A DNA stretch of 64,000 nt from Chara braunii (GCA_003427395.1 BFEA01000063.1:3970278-4034277); one strand, 5' to 3'; positions 1 through 12,300 are shown, numbered from the stretch's first letter. Program-made: numbers and translations. The notes: generated by a model from the sequence alone, not told the origin.

Positions 1-323
1 ACAACCACCACCATCACTGCCATCGTCACCATCGTCATGATCTGAGGAACCTTTCCAGCAATGATTACGCTTCGTCAGCTTCCTTCGCCGATCTGTACGC
101 CGATTCCGAGTCTCTCTCCATCTTTTTCCCACCCAATGAACACAATCTCTACTTTTCTCTACGTTGGACACGTGTCCCTCGTCAGGCGATTTTGACAGGA
201 TAGAATCCAATTCGATCGATCCGCAAGCTCCCGCTGAAAGATGTGCCTTCCGTCTGAGACCGTCTGTGAACATCGCAGATTTGTTAGGAACCTTCCCTCC
301 GTTCCTTAATTCCCTCCCTCCCC

Positions 324-326
<3 letters not shown>

Positions 327-387
<61 letters not shown>
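327..387. repeat. (CT)n microsatellite
   Basis: An uninterrupted CT run of about 60 bases. Open frames across it (Leu-Ser runs) are artefacts of the repeat. Confidence 0.97.
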
Positions 388-391
<4 letters not shown>

Positions 392-630
392 CCCTTTTCT
401 CCCTCCATATCCTTGCCAGCGCTGTAGCCAATCGCTACCAGCCGAACGGAGCAAAAAGAGCAAGTCAGGACCTGTGTCGCCTTATCGCTTGGTACGAAAA
501 CATTTCTTTTATTTAATTTTAAAAAGCACTTTCCAAAATCGCCAGATCGTATCGAACTTCCATGTCATTGAACAAATCACCTTAATGTTTAATTTGCATA
601 CTACTATTTATATATTTACATGCATATATA

Positions 631-1010
631 TATATCGTCACAAACAGAACTGCCCGGTAAACCGTAGGCAGAGAGAGAGAATATGATCCATTTTTTAGTG
701 CGTACATCGAAGCGTGCCTGTAAATGTACACATTTATGTTCACATAGAAAATAGAAAATACAAAAAAAAAAAAAAAAGGACAGAAAAAAAGGGGAGATGA
801 AACAAGAGACTCTGCATGACTACTTACAGTTAGGCGCCCATCTACATATATATACATATTCAGTGAGGGGATTCTGCAGACTGTTGAGGGTTCAGCCTCC
901 TGATGAGTCGGTGAAACTCCGACGAAACAGTTTGCCACAGCCCCTCGTTTGTTGTCCTCTTCTCTCTCTCTGCCTACGGTTTACCGGGCAGTTCTGTTTG
1001 TGACGATATA
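631..1010. repeat. Perfect 50-bp inverted repeat with 280-bp spacer
   Basis: Bases 631-680 and 961-1010 are exact reverse complements over 50 of 50 positions. Each arm carries a short GA/CT run, a GC-rich core (CTACGGTTTACCGGGCAG on the right arm) and a TATA end. The 280-bp spacer holds an A-rich tract (about 763-790) and a hammerhead ribozyme motif near its right end. It resembles a foldback element or a recent inverted duplication. I see no flanking target duplication. Confidence 0.93.
876..935 (+). ncRNA. Hammerhead ribozyme motif (type III topology)
   Basis: All invariant core elements are present in order. CTGATGA is at 900-906 and GAAA at 924-927. Helix II is GTCGG (907-911) with CCGAC (919-923) and a 7-nt loop. 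Helix I is GAGG (886-889) with CCTC (896-899) and a 6-nt loop. Helix III pairs 876-884 with 927-935, nine pairs including one G-U. The predicted cleavage is after U885, giving a GUU site. Both strand ends leave through helix III, which defines type III, the arrangement known from plant retrozymes, viroid-like RNAs and some retroelements. The motif lies between two perfect 50-bp inverted arms. Whether it is transcribed or active cannot be seen. Confidence 0.88.
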
Positions 1011-1110
1011 TACTCTAATATACATATATACATGAGACAATATATATTTAATCAGCCAATGAGCGACATGCAGGACCCATGTACCCAAATGGCGCGTGCA
1101 GGACCCCTGC

Positions 1111-1412
1111 ACAAAGGGGACAACAGCCATCGAAAGGGATAATGAAAAGGTGAATCGGCATTGAATCCTTCAATCCGATGATTGGAATTTTTTTCAATCA
1201 ATCGAACATAAATTCAATCGATCAACCGCGTAGTAATCCAAATCTCAATCCGATTAATTACTAATTAAATTGATGGGTCCATTGAGTTAAGGCAGGCTAG
1301 ATCAAATACAACAAACGTCGGCAACGAACGTAGATCTACTACACAAAGGGGACAACAGCCATCGAAAGGGATAATGAAAAGGTGAATCGGGATTGAATCC
1401 TTCAATCCGATT
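1111..1412. repeat. Direct repeat of about 72 bp, 232 bp apart
   Basis: The segment beginning ACAAAGGGGACAACAGCC at 1111 recurs at 1343 almost unchanged for about 70 bases (one C/G difference near the end). It is the only structure seen between the foldback and the TG-rich tract. Confidence 0.9.
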
Positions 1413-1837
1413 TACCACCGACAGAAACAGAGCGATACAAACACGCAGAACATAGATCTGCTTCAAGAACAGAAACAGAGCGACACAAACACGCAGGCAG
1501 CGCTCTTCGTCGATACAAACGCACAGCTCTCTTTGTTGTCATTATTACGGTACGTCATCAGAGCAGAACAGGTAGCGAACAGACACCCAAAGAGGCACAG
1601 CATGCGTCAGCTCTGGATACGCCTGCAGGATTCTTCGTTGAATAGTTTGATTTTTCTCTGCGCCCTCTGACCGCTCCACGACGTGAGCACGCGCGCGCGC
1701 GCGTGTGTTTGCTCATCAAATATATTAAATGTATTCGTGCGTCCAGAGCAACCATCTATGTGCAAATGCCTGTGGGTGACGCGTCTGTGTTTTTGTGTGT
1801 CTTTTGGTGTTTTTCGCTGTGTTTCCACGTGTTAATT

Positions 1838-2170
1838 CGTGTACGTGTGTGTGATGATGTGTGTGCGTGTATTTTTTTGGTGTATCCGCATGTGCGCATG
1901 TGTGTGCATGTGCGTGTATGTGTGTGCATGTGTGTTCATGTGTGTGCATGTGTGTGTGTGTGTGTATGTGTACGTGTGCATGTGTCTATGTACGTGTGCA
2001 TGTGTGTGTGTACCTGTGCATGTGTGTATACGTTGTGCATATGCGTGCATATGTGTGCATACGTTGTGCATAGGTGTGCATATGTGTGCATGTGTGTGCA
2101 TGTGTGTGCATGTGTGTGCATGTGTGCGAACATCTATGTGTGTACGTGTGTGCATGTCTGTGCATGTGTG

Positions 2171-2218
<48 letters not shown>

Positions 2219-2225
2219 TGAGTGT
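1838..2225. repeat. Degenerate TG-rich tract ending in pure (TG)n
   Basis: About 390 bases of degenerate GTGTGCATG-type repeats, ending in a pure TG run at about 2171-2215. The Cys/Val-rich or His/Thr-rich open frames on both strands are repeat artefacts. Confidence 0.95.
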
Positions 2226-2725
2226 GAGTGTGTGATGCTGGGCATGCGTGCGCGGTGATTGATAGGTGGGTGTTGCGGATGGCATTGAGTGGTCAGAAAA
2301 GATATAAAACGACGGAGGCTTCAAGAACAGCGAAGTCGAAAGGACGGGGGGAGAGAAATGGGGAGGGATTCGGGGAGGAGAAGAGCTAAGAACAAGGAGA
2401 GGAGACAGAGGAAGAGATGCGCAGGTGGAGCGACGGATGAATTTGAATAAAGAAAAAAAGTAGGAAGGAAGTGAGAGATGGGCGCATGCCAAAGTGACAG
2501 GCAAAACGTAGTAGGGTTGTAGTTTACCTTGCGCCACAGGAATGAAACTCCATATACAAAAGGCCGTAATGAGAAAAATGAGCCGCCTTGACACACAGCG
2601 TGTCCGACATCCTCGCTCCTCCATGATGATTGCCGATCCAATTCCTCTCACCGCTCGCAGCGTCATCCCAACCCTTCAAAACTCTCTATCTACTTACTCT
2701 CCCCCCACCCCACCCCACCACCACC

Positions 2726-2728
<3 letters not shown>

Positions 2729-2796
<68 letters not shown>
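2729..2796. repeat. (CT)n microsatellite next to an undetermined base
   Basis: A CT run directly followed by a single N at 2797. This suggests the assembler had trouble with repeat length. Confidence 0.97.
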
Positions 2797-2797
2797 N

Positions 2798-3340
2798 AAC
2801 TTTTCTCTGTTCAAAGTTTTCTTTGCGGATTCAGGGAGATCTTGGCAAGCAGAGTCCAACCATGTTTTCAAAAAAAAAAGAAAAAAAAGGACCCACTTTT
2901 AGGCCCAACCGGACCTCCGGTTGGACCACCGGGGGCCAGTTGTCGGCACAGCCCTGTTTCGCAGGGTATTCAAATAACATAGGATTCCAGAGGAACCATA
3001 CAGTCTGATTCCGTAAGGATTTTGAAATTTGAACTCATGATCTGTGCACTAGCAGGCTGGGTAGGTTCCAGATATGCTAGCTCAAGATACAGGGACATTT
3101 CTGAAAATTCACAATTCTGCTGTTCCAGTTTGCAAATTTGTTCGAGTTGCAGAGGCAGGGGCCTTAAAAGTTGCGGGCTGAGTGAGGGACTTTTGCCTGC
3201 AATTTCTGTCCCCTGCTAAAGACCCAATGAGACGGGAAGAAGTACCCAGAGTATTGCTTCTTATTAATTCTTAGCCTCCCCCTGGTCTGAGTCCCCCACA
3301 AAATAAAGTTGGGCCCTCCTTGGGTCCCAAAATTTGGTCC
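2798..3340. other. No gene seen
   Basis: Mixed-composition DNA with an A-rich stretch at 2871-2888. No motif or coding segment recognised. Confidence 0.6.
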
Positions 3341-3535
3341 TTAAACCGCCGGTACACGGCCCCAGCCTTGCTGAAAAAGAAACTCGTCACCTAGGAAAAT
3401 TTCGGAGGCTCGGCCTACTGGACGACAATGGCTGGCGGCGCCAGCCAAAAAAGGAAAAAATGTGCCCCACTGGCGTTTTGGAAAAGCTTGGCCTGCAGTG
3501 AGGCACCTGCAGGCCCGGGTGTACTGGTGGTTTAA
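3341..3535. mobile_element. MITE with TTAA ends, copy 1
   Basis: It starts TTAAACCGCCGGTACACGG and ends with the approximate inverse, GTACTGGTGGTTTAA. Its right half aligns with copy 4 (8868-9075), sharing the GGCTGG..GCCAGCC hairpin. It is too short to encode a transposase. Confidence 0.7.
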
Positions 3536-3890
3536 GCCCCCCCAAAATAAAGTGGTCCATCCTTCTCATTGGGTCTTTTTTGACTCTTTTGGAACCTCGG
3601 TCTGAACCTGGTGCACAGGGTATCGGGCGCTGCAGGTTTGTCTGATAGTGACCTGCCAGAGTAAGCAGCGCTGTTTGCAGGACGGCGTTCCTTTGTCCGC
3701 TTATTGCCAGAGTTAAGGCCTGCAGTGCTCAGGGGAAAGAGCGGCAGCGGTCGGCGGTCTGCCAACCAGTCAGAAAACAAATCATCCACTGATTTTTTTT
3801 TCAAATCTGAGTTGGGGGCTGTACTGCGCTTGCTGAGTTCAGCCCAAAGCTGCTGAGAAACTTTCGGGGATGGGGGGGGGTATGGGGGTT

Positions 3891-3892
<2 letters not shown>

Positions 3893-3925
<33 letters not shown>
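3893..3925. repeat. Poly(G) tract
   Basis: Roughly 33 consecutive G, preceded by shorter G runs. The length may be uncertain in the assembly. Confidence 0.95.
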
Positions 3926-3926
<1 letters not shown>

Positions 3927-4224
3927 AGGGGTCGTCATGGGTTATCCTGGGTCTGTGGGTCGGGTGACCCGCACCTGACCCAATGTCCTCGTGGGTGGGG
4001 TGGGTGCAGGTGGGTGAGGGTCTGGGTACCCGGTGCTCATCTCTGCCGGACGTCCATTTTGCGGCCTGATCCGGGCGTCCATTTTGCGGCCTGATCGGGA
4101 CGTCCATCTTGCTGCCAGGGGCAGTTTAATGAATGCACGGTCTCATCCGTGATGCTACCCCCCCTTCCTTCCTCTGTTAGCCCGCCACAAACGTCCCATT
4201 TGTTGGGAGTGTCTGATGGGCCAT

Positions 4225-4380
4225 GCTTAAACCACCAGTATGTCCAAGCCTTTGGTTTTTCCTTTTCACGGTGCTGATTTCTGCCGCGCGCTCCCAAGAA
4301 AAACGAACCGGCACGGGTGGGAAATCACATCTTTGTGCCTGGCGCCGCCATCCTTTCCTGTTCGGTGGGCCGAGGCCCCA
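4225..4380. mobile_element. MITE with TTAA end, partial copy
   Basis: A single terminus, TTAAACCACCAGTATGTCC (from 4227), is followed by sequence resembling the inner part of the family. I see no matching inverted right end, so it is probably truncated. Confidence 0.45.
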
Positions 4381-4778
4381 AGGATGCAATCTGGAAACTG
4401 TCCTGTCGGAATAAATTATCTGCGAAATGTCGTGGTGGGGTTTAATGCCAGCCGTCATGGGCGACAGTGGTGCTGCGAATGTTTAGCGCCTACCACTTTC
4501 ACTCGAATAGGACGCCTGCTGGTCATTATTGCTGCACCTTGACTGAAAGTTGCCCAAACTCAGCTATAATGCCCTTCAGGCGTTCTACTCGGGGGGGGGG
4601 AACTGTTGGTCTTCCTTGTCGTCGTCATCATCCATCTCATAATCCCTACCGTTCATGTCCTCTCTGACGTCAAGGACGGAGGGGCCGACTCCGAAGTCTT
4701 GCCTTGTTCTTCCCTATGCTCTCATTTTTATTCCGCAAATGTCACTTTCCGTTTCTCTTCCTTTGTTTGCTCCATCTC

Positions 4779-4779
<1 letters not shown>

Positions 4780-4839
<60 letters not shown>

Positions 4840-4923
4840 CTCTCCCTTTTCTCTGTCTCTTTTTCACAGTGTTTAAGTGAGAAGGTCCGCACTCGTCACT
4901 TTCCCTTTCTCTTCCTTTGTTTG

Positions 4924-4989
<66 letters not shown>
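4780..4989. repeat. Two (CT)n tracts in a short tandem duplication
   Basis: CT runs at about 4783-4834 and 4930-4988. Each is preceded by the same stretch (CACTTTCC then TTTCTCTTCCTTTG), so the unit including the microsatellite is duplicated about 150 bp apart. Confidence 0.9.
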
Positions 4990-4991
<2 letters not shown>

Positions 4992-7900
4992 TTGATGAGC
5001 AAGTATCTAGATCGACGGCTGATGGCGATTAGCAATCAACGGTGGATCGAAAATTGCGCAAAAAAAATGATAAATAATAATCATTATGGTGATGACAGTG
5101 ATGTATTGGGCACTGCATTACGTAAAACGCAACCGAACAAAAAACTCGATACGCTTCATTTTAGAATAGTAATCATTAATTAATAATTAATTAAATAATT
5201 AATCACTTAATTTCCGTAATCAGTTGTCATGATACGGTATTATGACTATCTTTTTTCATACAGAAACACGCAGAGCTTAATCTATGCAATTCCAAAAGCT
5301 GCAGATCGCAAGCAGGACAGATCTTCCCGCGTCGCCGATGGAACTGGTCGCACTCTACTGTCCCTCATCCATTCTCCTGTCTCCACAATCACCTCCCAAC
5401 GCATCACTCCTTCTCCCAAGTCTCTTCCTCCTTCTCCAGCCCCTGACCGCGAAACGGGTCTCCTTCCCGCCATATTAGTTCCCGCGAGCGCCCCCATTCC
5501 CGCCAAAAAAAAAAAACTCTTTTGTCTAATATTGACCCCAATGTCGCGTCATCACCATCATCATTATCCTTATCAACGTCATGATGCCGACCCGCCCTTG
5601 GAGAAGACGAAGAGGAAGGAGGAGCAAGCAGAGGAGGAGGAGAAGGAGGAGGAAGAGGATAAGGAAGAGCAGGACAGCAGAATGCTAGATTGGTGGGGGA
5701 TATGTTAAACGGCTGATGGTTATACAGATCCGGACCGATCACAATCGGGATCTCCCCCAATTCCAGTGGATGATTGGCGATCGCCTCCTCTCCCCTTTTC
5801 TCCCATCAACCACTCTAACGCGGTCCCCCCGCAGCGTTCCCCCGTTCGTGACCTCCGCTTGTCCCCCCAGCCTCCCGGTGCGCAGCTGAGCTCAGCTGAT
5901 CTCCAGGAAGAGAGATTGCGCTGATCTGGCGCCTTCCCACGCCCAGGCATTGCACACGTGGCCGCCTGATGACAGCCCAGCTGTCCTTCGCACTCCCATT
6001 CCTGTTATCACTCGATCGTCGAACGCCCATCCTCCTCTTGGTCATCGTCCTCTTCATCGTCACCATCATCACCAATCGACGGCGCCCGAGCCAATAGACG
6101 CCTCTGGGAATCACACGGAAGAAAGCTAGTCGCGTATGCAGCAGTGGTGAGCCAGCGCCGGCCGAGCGGGTAGGCTGGGGAGGAGGGTCGGGAGGAGGCC
6201 CGATCCAAGCCAGACTTCGGCCTCCTCCCACCCTCCCTCCCTCCCTCTCTTCCCCGTTTTCCGCCTAGTCCCCGCGCAAGGGACCCGCCCAAAATACCCG
6301 CACGCGATCCGGTAAATGAATGTTTGCGCTCACACGTGTCTGACACGTGGAAAGCGCTGCCGCAAGCGGTCAAATGAAAGCTCAACCCGTAATGACCAGG
6401 ACTGCAACGCGGGATGGGCGGGGGGCGGGGGCGGGGGCGGGGGCGGGGGAGGGGGAGGGGGAGGGGAGCGGGCGCGGGGCCGGGGTGCGAATTCGCAGTT
6501 GACAAACGTACGGAAAGGACGTCTATTATTCTGAATGCCTTAGTCGGAAAAAAAAAAACGAAAAATGTGAGTTATTTGTCTTCAGGCAATCGAATGGAAA
6601 AAGCTCACCACAAAGTGGTGGTGGTCCACGACACGTTTTCTTCTACTCTAGAGCTAAAGAGTCAAGGGGACGTCAAAGGACAGAGAACGAGGAGCCAGCT
6701 GTCAATGGGACATCAAGGGACAGAGAACGAGGAGCCAGCTGAAGAATGGGGAGGGGGGGGGGGAGAGGAGGAGGGGGGAGAAGGAGAGGGTACGCTAGTT
6801 CGTCTGATGCTCCCACTCTCTCTCTCTGCTAGACCATGCTCGATTGTTTACGTTTGTTTACAAAGAGAGCGAGAAGTATAAAGTCTGACTTGCTAAACAC
6901 GCGAACAGATAGCACAACTTCACAAACACAAGACCAGTGCTATAGAACCACTACCGGTAGGGGGGGGACGATCTGTTCTTAAGAATCTCTACTAAGCTAT
7001 GGATCGGAATAGACGGACTGATCAAGCGGCTGGCTAGCTATAGCTACCAGATAGCAAAAGCTTCACGCTGCTTGCTAATCACAAAGCTAGTGACAAAGTG
7101 GGCCAGTTGCTTGCCATAAGCAGAAGTAAGTCTGGCATGGCAGCAGCTACAATCATGCAGCGGCGGCAGATGATCAGCAGATGGAGCCCTGGGCAATCCA
7201 CCCACTCACACTTTCAATTCGAGTCGTGATTAGGATCATTTTCCGAGTAATAGCAACAAGAAGAGGAGGAGGAGGAGGAGGAGGAGGAGGAGGAGGAGGA
7301 GGTGGAGGACGAGCAGAAGGAGAGGAGAATGAGGAGGACGGCGATGGACACAGCGCGGAGCAGAGAGAAGAGGAGTGGCAGGAGGAGGAGGAGGAGGAGG
7401 AGGAGGAGGAGGAGGAGGAGGAGGAGGACGTGGAGAAGGAGAAGGCGGCATGCATGCCTGACGAAACTGGGGCATCAGGGGGCAGCCACGCCCCGCCCCG
7501 TCACGAAATGGCGACGGTACGAATAGTTTCCAACATTTAATATCCGCTTGAGATCAAAACGACGGCATCAAAAGCAAAAAGCTCTGCTGCTACTGCTACC
7601 GCCTCTTCCCCCGAACACAACGCACTCTCAGGAACACCAGCTAACCAGGGTAGAAGCTACAAGAGCTACTTCGCTGCTCGCTCGCGTCCTGTGACTTTCC
7701 GTGGTGCAAATCAGCTGCACTGCCCAGCTCTGACTACCTCCTCCCCCCTCCCGTCCCGTCATGCCCTCCCATCCTCCCCTGCGCGGTTAAGCCCGCCCCG
7801 CTTGGCTCCTCCGGAGTCAAGGGGTTGTCCTTCGCGCGCCCGCAGTCCCAGTTCGAGTACCACCAACCATCGCGGAATTCGTGCCAGCGCCAGAGGCATG

Positions 7901-8099
7901 GCTGCTGGCGGGCGATTTCAAATTCATCATCTGCCTTCCTCTGCTGATCACTGCCAACTGTACCCTTTCACATTGGCCGGCAAACATCGTCCGCCCCTCC
8001 CTTTTGCTTTTCTGTGCTCCTAACGCAGAACCTACGGCGATCACTGGACCAGGTTCTTTGTACCCACAATGTCGCCATCCGTTCCGTTACTTTTGTTTT
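4990..8099. other. Low-complexity region without a recognised gene
   Basis: The region holds GC-rich, G-rich and purine-rich DNA. Simple tracts include a GGGGGC/GGGGGA run (6411-6470) and GAG runs (7263-7305 and 7380-7430). A 24-bp direct repeat containing ACAGAGAACGAGGAGCCAGC lies at about 6677 and 6717. Several long open frames here (for example 6008-6505 on minus, 7181-7540 on plus) are Arg-, Gly- or Glu-rich by-products of composition and show no family motif. Confidence 0.6.
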
Positions 8100-8192
8100 C
8101 CTCCGTGGCAAAATTGTGGAACTACAGATGCCTCCGTGGCATCTGTAGTTCATCGAACACAGATGCCTCCGTGGCAAAATTGTGGAACTACA
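8100..8192. repeat. 27-bp direct repeats around a perfect 13-bp hairpin
   Basis: A 27-bp sequence starting CCTCCGTGGCAAAATTG occurs at 8100-8126 and again at 8166-8192. Between them, AACTACAGATGCC (8120-8132) and GGCATCTGTAGTT (8138-8150) form a perfect 13-bp stem with a 5-nt loop. Confidence 0.95.
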
Positions 8193-8511
8193 AAAGAAGA
8201 AAGGGGTACGAAATAAACCAGCGGGTTTACGTTCGTTTGGAGATCCCCTCCCACCTCCCACGTTCTTTTTTCCCGCTTTTTCTCCCGTCCATCCAACAGG
8301 CACGCACACAGCCATAACCGTGAAACGGCCCACCGTTTCGATACCTCTGCATGCCCTTTTTTTTTCTTTTTTTTTTCTTTTTTTCCTTCGTTGTTTCTCT
8401 GCTAGATTTCTCCGCCCAGGGCCAACATGATTGATTCGTTAGGTAAATCGCCCAACCTCAATTTGCCCAGCCAAAGAATACCTTCGGCTTTGTTGGCCAT
8501 AACCACCCTAT

Positions 8512-8684
8512 TTAAACCACCAGTACTTGGCCCATACATCGGCCGCGGGCCCTTAGCGCTACACAAATTTCGCGGCCTGCGGGCCGTGGATAAATCGCAT
8601 CAACAGCCCATGTCGCTTCGTCGACCTCCGAGGGCCGGCGTGCAGGCTCGGCATAGATAGCTGGGCCATGTACTGGTGGTTTAA
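8512..8684. mobile_element. MITE with TTAA ends, copy 2
   Basis: A 173-bp element with terminal inverted repeats TTAAACCACCAGTACTTGG and its complement (CCATGTACTGGTGGTTTAA), extending into GGCCCA. GC-rich inside and non-coding. Its right TTAA is shared with copy 3. Confidence 0.8.
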
Positions 8685-8871
8685 ATTACCAGTACCCCTG
8701 ACAGCTGCGGTGCAAACAGCACCAGTACTTGGCCCAGCAATAGGCCGTGGGAAAAAATATAGTAGAAATGTTTCTAGTCGGATGAATTTGGGTGCTCCTG
8801 TAGTGGCCCGTTCGTTTCCTAAAATTGTGGCTTGTTAACGGGCACGACTTTAGGAAGTACTTGTGGTTTAA
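8681..8871. mobile_element. MITE with TTAA ends, copy 3
   Basis: About 191 bp between TTAAATTACCAGTACCCC on the left and AAGTACTTGTGGTTTAA on the right. A second internal CACCAGTACTTGGCCCAGC (about 8720) suggests a nested end or internal duplication. Both terminal TTAA are shared with neighbours. Confidence 0.6.
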
Positions 8872-9075
8872 ACCACCAGTACTTGGCCCAGCTATCAGCC
8901 GCGAGCGATCCCGTTAACGCGCCGGTAGTTGCGCGCTTGGGGGCACCGATCCACAATGGCTGGAAGCGCCAGCCAAAATGAAAACGAAACGGTGCCCCGG
9001 CGGCTCGGCAAAACTTGGCGCGCAGGGGCTATCCCGGCTCGGCATCAATAGTTGGGCCAAGTACTGGTGGTTTAA
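8868..9075. mobile_element. MITE with TTAA ends, copy 4
   Basis: A 208-bp element with nearly perfect terminal inverted repeats (TTAAACCACCAGTACTTGG and its complement at 9057-9075). Internal sequence matches copy 1. No coding capacity. Confidence 0.8.
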
Positions 9076-9266
9076 GATCGTTTGCGTGGCCACTTGGGTG
9101 AGATAACATTTGAATTCTTGAGTTTCTTCTGAAAATTCCCACATCAACAATGCACGATGTAGATTACGATTTTTTGTTGGAATAATGCAATGTTTTTGTA
9201 TTGTCTACTGCGTGGGCGCGGGGAACACAGCCCTAAGGTAGCCAAAGCAATGAGACTAAGTGTGCG

Positions 9267-9269
<3 letters not shown>

Positions 9270-9314
<45 letters not shown>
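9270..9314. repeat. (GA)n microsatellite
   Basis: A GA run of about 45 bases. Confidence 0.97.
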
Positions 9315-9315
<1 letters not shown>

Positions 9316-12300
9316 CTGAATGACAAAATTGGAATATGGATCAGATTGTGGTCGTAATCTATTTCGCAGTTAAAATAAAATTTTAAACTTTATTTAATAT
9401 TTTTGCTGGAAAGATCACAACAAAATCTACGAGCAATCCAATTTTCAGCATTTTCCACTCATTCTTCAAAGCGTGAAAAATCACTGAAGTTGGAGTACTT
9501 TTTCCTTGGCCCACACATGGCTGAGTGCCAAAAATGGAAAACGTGCCGAATCTGGGCAGCGATTATTTCGCAGTCATAGTGATTTTTAAAAATGTTTCTA
9601 ATATTCCTGGAAAAATCACAACCTAATCTACGGATTCTTAAAGTTTCAGATTTTTCTGCGAATCGTTTTGAGCACAAAAAATCGTTAAAACGCGGTGGAT
9701 TGGTCCCCCAACAATTCTCACCCATTTAGAACTCACTTGGTACCGGTCCCCGACTGCAAAAAATGTCTCACCTTGACACAGACATCGAAACCTACTATAT
9801 CGCAGCCTTAGGGTTGTCAATAATCGGGGCTTTTAATCAACTAGTGCGTATGAATTTGGGTTCCCGACTTTTGTTTTTGTTTCGTCGTGCTGCTCTTGGA
9901 GCTGGATTTTATTATTCTTGTGCACTCAATTCTTGCACTTTTCCCCCACTCGCTTTAATCTCTTATCCGTTTCTGTCAAAAGTTTATCAATTGTCTCTCT
10001 ATCCCTTCTCTCTTCTTGATTGTTTGCCTTAACCGTCTTTTTTTTTGTGACTGTGCACTGACCACTATTTCCCCTCATACATTTTCAACCATCTCTCTTC
10101 GTATGCGAACTCTTGAGTCTTAATGACTAAGTATAATGCATTACAAGCCAGTTTGTGGAAAGCAACAAAGTCGCTTATGTCACAGTCCGATCATGATATT
10201 TATTAGACACTTCTGAGTTTTAACCTCCCTTTTTTTCATTTTTCATCAAAAGCTTTTAAATTTAATTTCCCTCGCATGCATCCCTGTGGCTACAAAGTTT
10301 GAAAGTGTGACTTTATGTTTCTCTAATCTTCTTGAAATTAACGCAATCAGGACGATGAGTTAACTAAGTATGTTTTTTTATCTGAGTATAAGGAGAATGA
10401 AAAGGTTTGGCAAGCTACCACTAATCATGCGGTGTTGGCGTGTCACTACGACGGCATGTGGGATGACAATAAAAAAATTGATGGGTACGCGATGATGGAC
10501 TATTAGCTCTAAGAAGTTTTAACTATGGTTGTAAGGAATTTTTTTATTCTCTATGAGAAACTTTGAGAGAGAGACGAGATAATACTTTCAAACTTTCTTT
10601 TGAGTTTTTTAATGGTGCAAACTATTTTTTTTTTCCTCTTATTCTTATCATCTAGCATCTCACTTTATCCTTGTTTTGTTATAATTTGATAGGTTTTTGA
10701 AGTACTTAGAAGTACGCGAATTAGTTTAATGTGTATGCATATGTGTAAAATGACTATTTTTTTACGTAGAGATATTGATAATATTTTTTCCTTCGAGTTT
10801 TGTTTTTATTATTTATTCAATGTTTTTTTTAACATGGATAACTCCGGACAGTTTGTCACGTTTGATTGATTATCCTCTCATTATCCGTTACCAAAAAGAC
10901 ATGTATTGGTTCTGTCAGTAGAAAATAAGAGAAGCGATCATATAGAACGGTCAACCTTATTATTTTCCTGTGGAAATGTGTTGGATTGCATTCGTCGAAT
11001 CAAAATTTGTGATTATGGATACGAAGTTCCCCCCTCATTCTCTCCTCCTCTCATACGAGGAACTCACAATCATACAATGGAGTGTCGTCTTTACTTTTAG
11101 CCGCAAAACTTGTGTTTTGATTGTAGGTTTGAGGAATATTATCGTTGTCAAAGGTTCGTTTATGAGTCGTACAGTGATGCGGATTACTGGGTTCGATGCT
11201 CTTGGCTAGGAGCGTCCACCTATGATTCAAACTATACAAACACCGCAGAAAATATGTCAAAGCGTTAGAGACCTCACATATGAAATAATATGATACCCCC
11301 GAACCCTTCAACTCATAGAAGCGACAGCGACAATAACAGTTATAGGGGCAATCAAACCCATTATGGATCATCATTATTTATGTCTCTATTTCTATTTGTC
11401 AAATTCTCTTTCCATCCCTATGTTCTTGATGAGTTGCATTTCAACCCTTCCTTTATCCGGTAATTATATTGTGGTCAAATCACCCTCATAATCTTGAAGG
11501 ATACAATACATGAGATCTCAGCTCTTACCTTTGACTCCAACCCCCCTTTTCCTAAATCTTTAGCACATTCTCACACTTTTTAGGCCTACACTTGTTTCGA
11601 TCATAAATTTGCACCGAGCATAAGGTTGACCGCCATACCCCAGTTATATCTCACACCTAAGCTTTCCTTCTAGGGTGGATAAAACAGTGGGTTTGCAGTC
11701 ATAGGGTTCATAGTTTAACAAAAGTTATTTATGACCTCTAAGAAAATGTTTGACGATGGTTTGATTGCTTCGTTGAAATTTGTAATTGTTAGATTGCTAC
11801 GTAATCAAAGCAAAGGGGTCAAGGAAACCACAAAGTAAGCATAAATAAGGGAAACGCGTTTCTCTTCTCCGTTACCATGAGAACAGATAAATTTTTCGAA
11901 GAAGGAAAACCACATTCATGATTTGTTAGTGATGTGTTATGGTCATGGAATATACCCCAGTGACCAAGACCCCCAAGAAATGATTATAGAGTAACGAGAA
12001 GTTAGGTTCAATTGAACGTATCCTCATACGGAAACTAGGTGAAGCGGTTGAAGAAGATAAAAAACACAATTATTTCTTAGAGAAGTCAAGTTTCTACGAA
12101 ATTTTTGCTAGTCTTTGAAGATTACTATGTTATTACGCAATAATTGCTTTATACCCGACACCAAAAGAGGAAGGGTAAAGATATACGATGTGATTTTTTT
12201 TTGCATATCGTCAAGTTAAGAGAAGTTGTGGAATAAGTGGTGGTAGCTTGAATGTTTCAGTTGTGGCTTGAGGATATCATACGATATGCAGTTCAAGTCA

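Noticed and set aside
1832-2245. Long Cys/Val- or His/Thr-rich open frames
   Set aside because: They are direct translations of TG/CA repeats in all frames.
7174-7540. Ser-, Glu-, Arg- and Pro-rich open frames around GAG repeats
   Set aside because: Composition artefacts of trinucleotide repeats open in several frames on both strands.
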